Assembly (NCBI GenBank): GCA_023230455.1
Contig: JALNXH010000004.1
Location: forward strand, 1-64,000
Source of the DNA: Rhodocyclaceae bacterium
GTDB taxonomy: Bacteria > Pseudomonadota > Gammaproteobacteria > Burkholderiales > Rhodocyclaceae
DNA: 64,000 nt
Direction of reading: 5' to 3'
Positions 23,790-33,617 of this stretch are shown here, one piece after another. The notes below the pieces were generated by a model. That model was not told the DNA's origin, made no database searches, and saw only the letters and a list, made by a program, of their open reading frames with translations. Both the position numbers and the translations under genes were made by a program. The stretch's first letter is position 1; every line of letters starts with the position of its first letter.

Positions 23790-26018
23790 TCACGCGTTCC
23801 CGGAACTCGATTTGTCGATTAACCGACTGCGACGACGCATGGAAGCCGCATCGAGCAGCATGCGGCCGGCCCAACGGAATACGTTGAATTCAGCAACCAG
23901 CCCGCGCATCAGCCGCATACGGTCGCGTTGTTCCTGGGCAGACATGGTCAGCCCCAGATGTAGCGCAGCTGCACATTGGTCAGCATCATAGGGATTGACG
24001 ATCAAGGCTTCCGGTAGTTCACGGGCGGCGCCTGTGAATTGGGAAAGGAGGAGAACGCCCCGCTCATCGTCCCTAGCGGCAACAAACTCCTTGGCGACCA
24101 AATTCATTCCGTCGTGCAAACTGCTAACAAAACAGAGGTCTGCTGAACGGAAGTATTCATACACCTGTTGGGAATCATGGTGTTCGACCTTGAGCACGAT
24201 TGGAGGCGGCCCCTGGCGAGTAAATCGACCGTTGATATGGGTCGCCATGGCGCGTACCTGCGCTTCGTGGTGTTGATATTCCTCGATACCCGAGCGGGTA
24301 GGTGCGGCGATCTGGATAAACGTGAAACGGCCGATCCATTCCGGATTCAGCTCCAGTAGGCGCTCGACAGCGCGGAATCTCTCGACAATCCCCTTGGTGT
24401 AGTCGAGTCGATCTACACCAATGCCCACCTTATGTTCGAAAGGCAGGCCGTTCAGCTGGCGAATATCGGAGCGGCAACTGGATATTTCTTTCCGCACTGC
24501 CTCGGCCTCAGGGGGCCAGGCAATCGAGATCGGATAGCGGCGTACAGCCGTTGATTTTCCACCGAAGGTGACGGTAAACGACTCCCGATCGACACGCGCT
24601 TCGAGAAACCGATCGACAGTATCGACAAAATTGTTGCAGTGGAACTGGGTGTGGAAACCCAGAATGCTGCTACCGAGCAGCCCAGCCAACACTTCTTCGC
24701 TCCAGGGGCAGATCGCAAATGATTCCGGATTCGGCCAGGGGATATGCCAAAAAGTGATGATGGTGGCGTTCGGCAACTCTTCACGGATCATCTTCGGCAA
24801 CAGCGCGAAATGGTAGTCTTGAACGAAAACGATGGGATCTTTTGTCTTGGCCTCGCTCACGACGGCCTTGGCGAACTTACGATTGACCTCAACGTACTGC
24901 TTCCAGTCGTCAGAGCGGAAAGTCGGCCGGACATGCGCAATGTGACAAAGGGGCCACAGCCCTTCATTCGCCAGTCCGTAGTAGTAGCCGGCTTCTTCTT
25001 CCGGGCTCAACCAGACACGACGGATCTGATAGGCAGGTTTGTCCGGGGGGACGGCTATTCGATCGTTCTTATCCACGACAACCCTGTCTGCGGATCCACT
25101 GCCATGCGCGATCCAAGTCCCTGAACAGGCCCGCATGATCGGTTCCAACGCTGTCACCAAGCCGCTGGCAGGGCGCTGCACTTCGATACGCTCGCCCCTC
25201 CGTTGATGGATATAGGGTTCGCGGTTGGAAACCACGATGACGTCTTCGCCTCTCAATTCGCTGTGAAGAATTGCTCGCAGGGTTTCCGGCGTCCAAGTGA
25301 TCTGACTTTCATCCCGTGATCGTGTCTCTGCTTCGAGCTCTTGAACCAAGCGCTGAAGGTCGCGGGCGATTGGCCTGAACTCGGGTGAATTCGGACGGAC
25401 CGCCGAACCGGGGCGGCGTAACAGCCCTTCGCCCCGAAGTAGCGCTTGCATCCCCGCCATCCAGCCTCGCCAAGAGAGTTGGGCAATGATCACTGTGACC
25501 AGAGAAATCACTGCGGCAAGCGCCATGAAGAAATAAAAGACATAGCGCTTTGTTTCTTCGCTGCGCCGCGTGACGAAGCTCATGTCATGAATGATGACAA
25601 GCTTTCCTTCCAGCAGATCGTCTCCACTTGCTTTTACCGCGACGTGCAAGGGCCCTTGGTCGCTTTGCAATAAATGATCGCCCGGGCCTTCCCAGCGGCT
25701 GAGTTCGGAACAACGGATTGTTTTAGGAAGCGATCGGCTGGCGACTACCGGGCCGGCCGATGTTGCGCAATAACCGATTGCGAAGAGCCGTTCGTCTTGG
25801 ATGATCCGGTTGAAAAATTCTCCTATTTTCATTTTCTTACCGGCAGCGAGTTGTTCCTGCAAGGGCTCCTGGATGGTATTGGCAATGAGTGCAGACCTTA
25901 TATCAAGGTCGCGGATGAACCAGCGAAGCGTCAGTTGATCGACGAGAGGCGAAACGGCATAGGCAATGGCTGCCAATACCAGCATGAGAGGCAATACAAA
26001 GCGAAGAGAAAGCCTCAT
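23790..26018 (-). CDS. otsA: membrane-anchored trehalose-6-phosphate synthase with sensor-like N-terminus
   Basis: The C-terminal part (about residues 258-715) is a GT20 trehalose-6-phosphate synthase that joins UDP-glucose and glucose-6-phosphate. Landmarks are VIVVSNREPY, FVQDYHFALLPKMI, TFWHIPWPNPE, GVDRLDYTKGI and MNLVAKEFVAA. Unlike E. coli OtsA (about 470 residues), it carries a 250-residue N-terminal extension. This has a membrane helix (about 4-23), a periplasmic segment of about 135 residues, a second helix (about 159-180) and a HAMP/coiled-coil-like linker (ARDLQRLVQELEAETRSRDE). This is the arrangement of a sensor kinase with the kinase replaced by OtsA. The start is the ATG at 26018 before the first helix; in-frame ATGs at 26078 and 26117 are possible. 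It lies two bases before otsB. Confidence 0.9.
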   Translation of the reverse strand: MRLSLRFVLPLMLVLAAIAYAVSPLVDQLTLRWFIRDLDIRSALIANTIQEPLQEQLAAGKKMKIGEFFNRIIQDERLFAIGYCATSAGPVVASRSLPKTIRCSELSRWEGPGDHLLQSDQGPLHVAVKASGDDLLEGKLVIIHDMSFVTRRSEETKRYVFYFFMALAAVISLVTVIIAQLSWRGWMAGMQALLRGEGLLRRPGSAVRPNSPEFRPIARDLQRLVQELEAETRSRDESQITWTPETLRAILHSELRGEDVIVVSNREPYIHQRRGERIEVQRPASGLVTALEPIMRACSGTWIAHGSGSADRVVVDKNDRIAVPPDKPAYQIRRVWLSPEEEAGYYYGLANEGLWPLCHIAHVRPTFRSDDWKQYVEVNRKFAKAVVSEAKTKDPIVFVQDYHFALLPKMIREELPNATIITFWHIPWPNPESFAICPWSEEVLAGLLGSSILGFHTQFHCNNFVDTVDRFLEARVDRESFTVTFGGKSTAVRRYPISIAWPPEAEAVRKEISSCRSDIRQLNGLPFEHKVGIGVDRLDYTKGIVERFRAVERLLELNPEWIGRFTFIQIAAPTRSGIEEYQHHEAQVRAMATHINGRFTRQGPPPIVLKVEHHDSQQVYEYFRSADLCFVSSLHDGMNLVAKEFVAARDDERGVLLLSQFTGAARELPEALIVNPYDADQCAAALHLGLTMSAQEQRDRMRLMRGLVAEFNVFRWAGRMLLDAASMRRRSRLIDKSSSGNA

Positions 26019-26173
26019 CGCACTCGACCCATATTGCGCGAAAAGGGGTTCATATACATTGCCTCCCAGCCAGCGCATATTCCCAAGACAGACTGGAATG
26101 CAAAAAATGGGCGGCAAAGAGGTTTCCCCGATGCCGCCCCAAGTCGCCTCCTAAGGAGAGTAGAAATCCGCTC

Positions 26174-26770
26174 CTAGTGCGCATATACCAATTCCACGTG
26201 CCGCACGTCGTTTAGACATGAGGGGACTTTGCACTTGCTGGCGGCCATACCGGAGGCTTTCACAATCCTGCGAATCTGACGGCGCCCGACTCCGAACGTA
26301 CGCAATAACGTTGCCACCGCGTTCAAGCGCATTTCGACAATAGCTAGGTTGTAGCTACGGCTGCCGCGGGACTCGGTATAGCCGACCAAGGTGACCGTAA
26401 GCTTTGAATTTTCCTTTAAGCGAGTCGCATGACGCTTCAGAACCGCCGTGTTGGGTCCGTCGATACGGGTTTCTCCAGGCGGGAAAACAACATAATTCCC
26501 CGAAGCAGATTTAATACCCGCCGCATTACTACCTTCCTGTTCACTTTCTGCTTCGACCCGCTTGGGTGAACCGTCCAATGCCAGGCTACCTTCCCGGTTC
26601 TGCTCCGACTCCGATCGTGCCGATTCGGAAACGGCGCCCGGAATAACGGAGGAATTCGTAACCGAAGGAGCGTTCATATGCGAGGGGGCTGTAGTTTGGA
26701 TGACGCTACACCCACACACGAGCAGTGCGGATGTAGTCGTCAGAATTGGACGGAAATACTGTATTGCCAT
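26174..26770 (-). CDS. OmpA-like lipoprotein
   Basis: The 198-residue product begins with a lipoprotein signal (TTTSALLVCGCS; lipidation expected at one of the two Cys). A low-complexity Ser/Glu-rich stretch follows, then an OmpA-type peptidoglycan-binding domain from about 92 (NYVVFPPGETRIDGPNTAVL, LTVTLVGYTESRGSRSYNLAIVEMR). The usual Asp-Arg pair of OmpA domains is partly changed (YTESRGSRSYNLA). It probably tethers to peptidoglycan from the outer membrane. It sits between the PII-like gene and otsA on the same strand. Confidence 0.75.
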   Translation of the reverse strand: MAIQYFRPILTTTSALLVCGCSVIQTTAPSHMNAPSVTNSSVIPGAVSESARSESEQNREGSLALDGSPKRVEAESEQEGSNAAGIKSASGNYVVFPPGETRIDGPNTAVLKRHATRLKENSKLTVTLVGYTESRGSRSYNLAIVEMRLNAVATLLRTFGVGRRQIRRIVKASGMAASKCKVPSCLNDVRHVELVYAH

Positions 26771-26788
26771 GCGATGTCGAGGTTCCCA

Positions 26789-27184
26789 TCATTGGTTACA
26801 CGCGCCTGAAGGAAGGCTCGCTACATTGCCCGGCACGGAGTCGGGCACCCCAGCTTGTGGAGATATTGGGTTATGGATGAAAGTTGCCGCGTCGACTTCA
26901 GTCACCCATACGAGCCCGTCGTCGATGTGCTCCGTCCGTGCTGTACTGACGATGCAATCGACAATGGCATTTGCAGCCTCGTCGAGCGCAACGATTTCGA
27001 TGCGGATCTTCGCTGAATACTCAGCCGATGCGTTCCGGACGGCATGAAGCCGAGTATGCTCGGGATGTGCGATGCAACCGATAGTTTTGCTCAACGTCAT
27101 CCCTTGTAGTCCCGGGACAGCAAGCAATGCTTCCCGTAATACAGGTATCTTGCTCATCCGAACGACGGCCTTTATTTCCTTCAT
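26789..27184 (-). CDS. divergent PII-superfamily signalling protein
   Basis: The first 107 residues align without gaps to GlnB across the T-loop: MKEIKAVVRMSKIPVLREAL, then GLQGMTLSKTIGC, KIRIEIVA, and IVSTARTEHIDDGLVWV. PII proteins are trimeric sensors of ATP/ADP and 2-oxoglutarate. Here the T-loop differs: the uridylylated Tyr51 is Ala52, Tyr46 is His, and the Gln39 equivalent is His. The C-terminal Arg pair that contacts ATP (RIR in GlnB) is absent, and about 25 extra residues follow. The start at 27184 gives a normal PII N-terminus; a longer frame adds 57 unrelated residues. No amtB or glnA neighbour. Family placement is confident, ligand is not. Confidence 0.78.
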   Translation of the reverse strand: MKEIKAVVRMSKIPVLREALLAVPGLQGMTLSKTIGCIAHPEHTRLHAVRNASAEYSAKIRIEIVALDEAANAIVDCIVSTARTEHIDDGLVWVTEVDAATFIHNPISPQAGVPDSVPGNVASLPSGACNQ

Positions 27185-27351
27185 AAAGCCATTTCCGGAT
27201 GTTCGATCGAGAAGCACCAGATCACGCAGGGACGATGTTTTTCCACTGTAGGTAGGCCCTGCGCCATCGAATTCGGTGCGTTGCGAATCGCCTGATGTTT
27301 CCCCATAAAGGCTTCCCGAAAAGATTTTGCATATCGATAGCCGATTCCGGC

Positions 27352-27888
27352 TCATTCGCCCAGATATACGATGTCGGCACGCCGATTCTTCGACCAGGAC
27401 GTTTCGTCGTGGCCGGCTGCGAGCGGCTTTTCAGACCCAAAGCTGACCGGCTCGATCTGATCACTTGCGCTTCCTAAAAGCGTAAGGGTTTGCTTCACCA
27501 CTTCGGCACGGCGCTGTCCGAGTGCCAGGTTGTATTCACGACTTCCCCGCTCGTCGGCATGGCCTTGAATCACTACTTTGACGCCACGCTTTCCCGCAAG
27601 AAACTTGCCATGCGTTTGCACCACGAGGCGCTGTTCCGGCTTGATGACATAGCTATCAAAATCGAAATAAATGCTGCGTTTTGAAAGGGGGCTGGCAGGA
27701 TCCCTGAGAGCAAACAGATCGGCTTTGCTTAATCCGGTTTCCGGAGCCACAATCGTCCGCACCTGGTCGGGTGCCGGAGTCAAATTGCCTTTAGGCGCCT
27801 CCGACTCGCCACCGCCGCCGGTGGTTGAGCAGGCGGCTATGACGCATACGGAGGCTGCCAGGAACGTTCTGCTGAAATAGGTAATCAT
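27352..27888 (-). CDS. Pal-like peptidoglycan-associated lipoprotein
   Basis: This 178-residue lipoprotein has a signal ending in a lipobox (SVCVIAACS) and a C-terminal OmpA domain that closely follows Pal: RSIYFDFDSYVIKPEQ, VVIQGHADERGSREYNLALG, and KNRRADIVY at the end. Pal links the outer membrane to peptidoglycan with the Tol system. No tolB, tolA or ybgF is adjacent, so this looks like a paralogue dedicated to the local module. The start at 27888 follows GGAG. It is the first gene after the candidate sigma54 promoter. Confidence 0.85.
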   Translation of the reverse strand: MITYFSRTFLAASVCVIAACSTTGGGGESEAPKGNLTPAPDQVRTIVAPETGLSKADLFALRDPASPLSKRSIYFDFDSYVIKPEQRLVVQTHGKFLAGKRGVKVVIQGHADERGSREYNLALGQRRAEVVKQTLTLLGSASDQIEPVSFGSEKPLAAGHDETSWSKNRRADIVYLGE

Positions 27889-28045
27889 GAAATCTCCGAA
27901 ATTCGTTGGTGAGAACTTTACGAACTCAAGGCTTGGGCGCTGCTCAGCCATGGATCGGTCATCAGATCCGGCTAGGATTGAGCGCATCGACACTCAAGGC
28001 GACCGCTTCCTTTGTGCACATCCGAGCATGGATCGCTTGTTGCTG

Positions 28046-28061
28046 AGCATGCCGCATGCCA
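28046..28061 (-). promoter_or_regulatory. candidate sigma54 (-24/-12) promoter for the pal-PII-trehalose genes
   Basis: Read on the minus strand the sequence is TGGCATG-CGGC-ATGCT. It fits the sigma54 consensus TGGCAC-N5-TTGCW with the invariant GG and GC at the correct 10-base spacing; deviations are T for C at one position and A for the first T of TTGC. Transcription would start near 28036, about 148 bases before the pal-like start. The neighbouring regulator has the GAFTGA motif needed to work with sigma54. Confidence 0.62.
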
Positions 28062-28135
28062 ACTATCAGAAAACTCCATCTGGCTGATATTTAAGAAAAT
28101 TTTTTATACATACCTAAGCCCCTCCATCGCTGGCG

Positions 28136-28148
28136 TTGCATTTAGCAA
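28136..28148. promoter_or_regulatory. TTGC-N5-GCAA dyad (proximal activator site)
   Basis: TTGC-ATTTA-GCAA, extended by a matching outer G and C to GTTGC-N5-GCAAC, is a perfect inverted repeat about 75 bases upstream of the candidate -24 element. It has the same half-sites and spacing as the dyad at 28222. Confidence 0.5.
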
Positions 28149-28221
28149 CACCACCATGACCTATTTAGGAAAAAATATTTTTAACTATTTGAAATGTATA
28201 ATTTTTTAAAAAAGAAAAGAG

Positions 28222-28248
28222 TTGCAAATTGCAATAAGAACGTTGCAA
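28222..28248. promoter_or_regulatory. distal TTGC-N5-GCAA dyad with an extra TTGCAA
   Basis: TTGC-AAATT-GCAA at 28222-28234 repeats the dyad at 28136. A further TTGCAA lies at 28243-28248. The three TTGCAA hexamers start at 28222, 28229 and 28243, that is 7 and 14 bases apart. The last one ends 11 bases before the kinase start, so binding here could also control the kinase-regulator operon. Confidence 0.5.
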
Positions 28249-28259
28249 TATGAAACCAT

Positions 28260-29681
28260 ATGAAGCTATTTAGCTCTCTCCACGCGAAAATTCTCCTCGG
28301 CTACTGCATCGTCGGTGGCCTTTTCATCATTTTGTTGTCCAGCGCACTCATCCAATTCCGTAGTCTGGAAAAAGAGTTGGAAGAACAACAGAAAATCGTG
28401 GTTTCCTACGATGCCGTTCGACACGCCCGACGCTTCGAGAAGAACTTTCTCCTTTACAGAAGGATTTCAGATCTTCGAGAAGCATTGGGGCAAATGGATG
28501 CTGCAGTGGCGGCACTTGACGATATTCAAGGCAGCGGGCGACTCAATATCAGCGAACAGGAATTGACCAGCGTTCACGCCTATCGTGAACTGTTGGTTGC
28601 GCTGCTTGACGCTTCGCGCGGAAAACGTGCGTCCCAGGATCTTCAAGACAAGCTATACGCGACGGGCAGCTTGGTGCTGCAATTGGGAGAGAAGCTAGAT
28701 GCAACCGCCAAAGCGAACGTGGCAGCAGCGCTATCGCGCCATGATTCGGATCTGGTTCGAGCAATCTGCGCCGCATTGGCATTGGCGTTGATAGCCGGCG
28801 TACTGGTAACCCGTAGCGTGATCAAGCCGCTGCGCGAGATTGAATTGAGTCTGCTTCGAGTTGCCAAGGGCGAAACCGGACGAGTTGATGGTCCAGAAGC
28901 GGGGCGTGAAGTGGAATCCTTGACCAAATCTATTAACGATACCATTCAGGAAATTGAAGTACGACAGGAAAGCCAGGCACGCTCGTCCCGGCTAATGGCA
29001 CTTGGAACCATGTTGTCTGGGGTCGCCCATGAACTTAACAATCCCTTGTCGAATATTTCCTCTTCTTGCCAAATTCTTCAGGAGGAGTTGGACGAGTTGC
29101 CTATGATGCAAGCTCGCCAATTGCTCGGCCAGATAGACCATCAGGTACTTCGCGCCCAGCGCATCGTTTCCACCCTACTTGATTTCTCGGGTAACCGTGG
29201 TTTACAGCGACGCGCCGAAAATATTCGTGGTTTAGTGGATGAAACGCTTCTGCTCCTCCAACACCAACTTCCCAAAGCCGTGTACGTGGACGTCGAGATC
29301 GATACCAACATCCAGATAGATGTTGACCGCATGCGATTTCAGCAGGTACTGATGAATATCATCAAGAATTCGATCGATGCGATCACCGCCAACGGTACCC
29401 TCCGCATTCGGGCCTGGCGTGACGACGCGCCGGAGGGGAAGGGAGCAACGCTGGAAATCGAAGATAACGGACATGGCATACCCACGGAGTATCAGCATCG
29501 TATTTTTGACCCCTTTTTCACCACCAAACCAGTAGGAAAAGGCGTTGGGCTAGGGCTGGCTGTGGCACACGAAATCGTCACCCAGCACGGCGGTGCATTA
29601 GTCGTTGAATCCTCTGCTATCAGCGGAACGCATTTCCGGATTCATATTCCCGACGTCGAAAACCTGGAAACACATGATTAA
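28260..29681 (+). CDS. sensor histidine kinase (NtrB-class, HAMP-containing)
   Basis: The 473-residue kinase has a membrane helix (about 11-31), a periplasmic helical domain of about 130 residues, a second helix (about 165-184) and a HAMP linker. It then has a HisKA domain with His257 in GVAHELNNPLSNI and a HATPase domain with N box NIIKNSIDAI, G1 DNGHGIP and G2 GKGVGLGLAVAHEI. It phosphorylates the NtrC-type regulator whose gene overlaps its last 8 bases. The periplasmic domain resembles the four-helix sensor class and gives no clear ligand. Confidence 0.9.
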   Translation: MKLFSSLHAKILLGYCIVGGLFIILLSSALIQFRSLEKELEEQQKIVVSYDAVRHARRFEKNFLLYRRISDLREALGQMDAAVAALDDIQGSGRLNISEQELTSVHAYRELLVALLDASRGKRASQDLQDKLYATGSLVLQLGEKLDATAKANVAAALSRHDSDLVRAICAALALALIAGVLVTRSVIKPLREIELSLLRVAKGETGRVDGPEAGREVESLTKSINDTIQEIEVRQESQARSSRLMALGTMLSGVAHELNNPLSNISSSCQILQEELDELPMMQARQLLGQIDHQVLRAQRIVSTLLDFSGNRGLQRRAENIRGLVDETLLLLQHQLPKAVYVDVEIDTNIQIDVDRMRFQQVLMNIIKNSIDAITANGTLRIRAWRDDAPEGKGATLEIEDNGHGIPTEYQHRIFDPFFTTKPVGKGVGLGLAVAHEIVTQHGGALVVESSAISGTHFRIHIPDVENLETHD

Positions 29682-31029
29682 TTCAAATGTCTTGGTGGTC
29701 GATGATGAGGAAATTGCCCGCCAAAACCTAGTCCATGTCCTGCAACGGGAAGGATTACACGCAGATGGCGCTGTCGACGGCGAACATGCACTAAAAATTC
29801 TTGGGCAAAAGCGGTATCAATTGGTTCTCACCGATTTGCGCATGCCAGGAATAGACGGACTCTCGTTGCTGCGCTCGATTAAAGAGCGATGGCCGGAGAC
29901 TGAAATCATCGTGATCACAGCGCACGCAAATACTGAATCGGCGGTAGATGCAATGCGTGCCGGCGCTTTCTATTATGTCGAGAAGCCCTATCGACTACCT
30001 GACGTGCGTCAGGTAGTCAAGGAAGCGCTGGAAAAGGCCGCGCTCAGAATCGAAAATGCTGCCCTTAAAACTGCACTTTCACTGGCGACGGGGAAAAGCC
30101 CGATTGTCACCAATTCTCCCGTGATGGAGGATCTCTTGATGACAGCCACCCGAATCGCGCCGACCGACTGCAACGTCCTTATCTCAGGGGAAACGGGAAC
30201 CGGCAAAGAAGTTATGACGCGCTATCTGCACGAGAACAGTCGACGCGCCTCCGGCCCTTTTATGGCGATCAATTGTGGCGCGTTGGCCGAGGATCTGTTG
30301 TCCAACGAGTTATTCGGGCACGAGCGTGGTGCGTTTACCGGAGCATCAGGTACGAAGACCGGTTTGCTGGATGCCGCAGAGGGCGGGACGCTGTTTCTCG
30401 ACGAGGTGACTGAAATGGCCCCCGCTATTCAAGTCAAACTGCTCCGTTTGTTACAGGAAAGAGAATTTTTCCGGGTGGGGGGTACCGAGCCGATCAAGTC
30501 AAACATTCGAGTCGTCGCGGCGACTAACCGCGATCCGGCACAATGGGTGGCAGATGGCAAGTTTCGTCAGGATCTCTACTTTCGCCTCAACGTGGTCAGC
30601 CTGAATATTCCGCCGCTAAGAGAACGGCGCGGCGATATACCGATGCTTGCAACGCATTTCATGTCAAAGGCCGCACACCGGATGAAGAAGCAGGTATCGG
30701 AAATCCATCCAGAAGCATTCGACTGCCTGTTGGCTTATGATTTCCCGGGGAACATCCGCGAGCTTGAAAATTTGATGGAGCGCGGGGTCGCACTGGCTGA
30801 GGGGGATGCCATAACGGCCAATCTGTTACCGGAAGAAGTGCAGCATTTCCGAGGAAAATCGATTGCCAGCATCACGAGGAACGCAATACTCCCGCTCTCC
30901 GAGATCGAGCGTCAACACATCATGCAAACACTCGAACACACCCAAGGCAATCGAGCTCTGGCCGCTCAATTGCTGGGAATCGACAGGGTGTCGCTGTGGA
31001 GAAAATTGCGCAGCTACGATCATGCGTGA
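29674..31029 (+). CDS. sigma54-dependent NtrC-family response regulator
   Basis: This 451-residue regulator has a receiver domain (Asp10, Asp11, phospho-acceptor Asp54 in LTDLRMPG, Lys in VEKPY), an AAA+ domain and a C-terminal Fis-type HTH (NRALAAQLLGIDRVSLWRKL). The AAA+ part has Walker A GETGTGKE at 172-179, GAFTGA at 219-224 and an arginine-finger region FRQDLYFRLNV. GAFTGA is the loop that contacts sigma54, so the protein should activate -24/-12 promoters. The start at 29674 overlaps the kinase gene end. A matching candidate promoter and dyads lie 1.4-1.6 kb upstream. Confidence 0.93.
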   Translation: MINSNVLVVDDEEIARQNLVHVLQREGLHADGAVDGEHALKILGQKRYQLVLTDLRMPGIDGLSLLRSIKERWPETEIIVITAHANTESAVDAMRAGAFYYVEKPYRLPDVRQVVKEALEKAALRIENAALKTALSLATGKSPIVTNSPVMEDLLMTATRIAPTDCNVLISGETGTGKEVMTRYLHENSRRASGPFMAINCGALAEDLLSNELFGHERGAFTGASGTKTGLLDAAEGGTLFLDEVTEMAPAIQVKLLRLLQEREFFRVGGTEPIKSNIRVVAATNRDPAQWVADGKFRQDLYFRLNVVSLNIPPLRERRGDIPMLATHFMSKAAHRMKKQVSEIHPEAFDCLLAYDFPGNIRELENLMERGVALAEGDAITANLLPEEVQHFRGKSIASITRNAILPLSEIERQHIMQTLEHTQGNRALAAQLLGIDRVSLWRKLRSYDHA

Positions 31030-31085
31030 CAACTCATACCCTAAATTTCCGTGCTTCAGATTTACAGTCCGCCAGTACCGCCAAC

Positions 31086-31574
31086 TCAACTCGCTGTAGC
31101 GAGGGCCTTGCGCCAGGCGGCCAGCTTGCGTTCGAACGACCAGGAAGCGTTGGCCGGGCTGGTCGAGGGCAGCACCTCGATAGCGATACCGAGTGCCGCC
31201 AGCTGCGGTGCAAAGCGGGCGGCTTCGCGGCCGTTGAAGCAGATGCGTGCGAGGCCGGGAGCGCGCTGCCGCAGCGCGGCAAAATCGTTGGGCCGGCCGT
31301 TGCGGATCGCCGCGTCGAGGCTCCCCACGCGCTCGCACGACGCATAGACATCCCACACGGCGAGACCGGCCGTGCGCAGCGTCGTCTGTCGCGCCGCATA
31401 GTCCATCGCCGTCAGCGGCTGCCCCAGCAGCGCCGACAGGATGGGCCAGAACTGGTTGCGGCGGTGGGCGTAGTACTGTTGCGCCGCCAGCGACGCGGTG
31501 GACGGGAAAGAGCCCAGGATCAGCACCCGGGCTCTCTCGTCAATGATCGGCGGCAGACCGTACAAACAGGTCAT
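31086..31574 (-). CDS. DNA-deoxyinosine (hypoxanthine) glycosylase, UDG superfamily
   Basis: The 162-residue protein is a small uracil-DNA-glycosylase superfamily enzyme of the TIGR04274 type that removes deaminated adenine (hypoxanthine) from DNA. The motif-1 region VLILGSFPSTASL is followed by YYAHRRNQFWPIL, typical of this clade. ICFNGREAA and a motif-2-like LPSTSPANAS near residue 138 match the family. It marks the return to high-GC coding after the 21-31 kb segment. Confidence 0.83.
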   Translation of the reverse strand: MTCLYGLPPIIDERARVLILGSFPSTASLAAQQYYAHRRNQFWPILSALLGQPLTAMDYAARQTTLRTAGLAVWDVYASCERVGSLDAAIRNGRPNDFAALRQRAPGLARICFNGREAARFAPQLAALGIAIEVLPSTSPANASWSFERKLAAWRKALATAS

Positions 31575-31600
31575 GCCACCCTCCTCGGCGGAAACCGGTC

Positions 31601-33529
<1,929 letters not shown>

Positions 33530-33563
33530 GGCGAAAATGACTCCTCAAAGGCAACAAGCGCCT

Positions 33564-33591
33564 TAATGGGGGCGCATTCGGGTATTTCAAG
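33564..33591 (-). promoter_or_regulatory. sigma32 heat-shock promoter of htpG
   Basis: On the minus strand CTTGAAA, 13 bases, then CCCCATTA match the sigma32 consensus (CTTGAAA-N11-16-CCCCATNT) at all but the last position. The element ends 35 bases before the htpG start codon, a suitable distance. This predicts heat induction of htpG. Confidence 0.82.
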
Positions 33592-33617
33592 GGGGCGACC
33601 CCAAGGCGGCGCCCGAC

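Larger units (their letters stand above)
27889..28259. other. 371-base regulatory intergenic region between pal-like and kinase genes
   Basis: This is the longest non-coding stretch in the window and the most AT-rich. It lies between the divergent pal-like and kinase genes. It holds a candidate -24/-12 promoter reading left (28046-28061), two TTGC-N5-GCAA dyads (28136-28148 and 28222-28234) and a further TTGCAA at 28243-28248. Homopolymeric A/T runs at 28160-28220 might favour bending. No small gene was recognised. Confidence 0.7.

Noticed and set aside
28131..28147. TGGCGTTGCATTTAGCA as a plus-strand sigma54 promoter for the kinase
   Set aside because: Distance between GG and the following GC is one base too long and the -24 half is poor; the sequence is better explained as part of the dyad.
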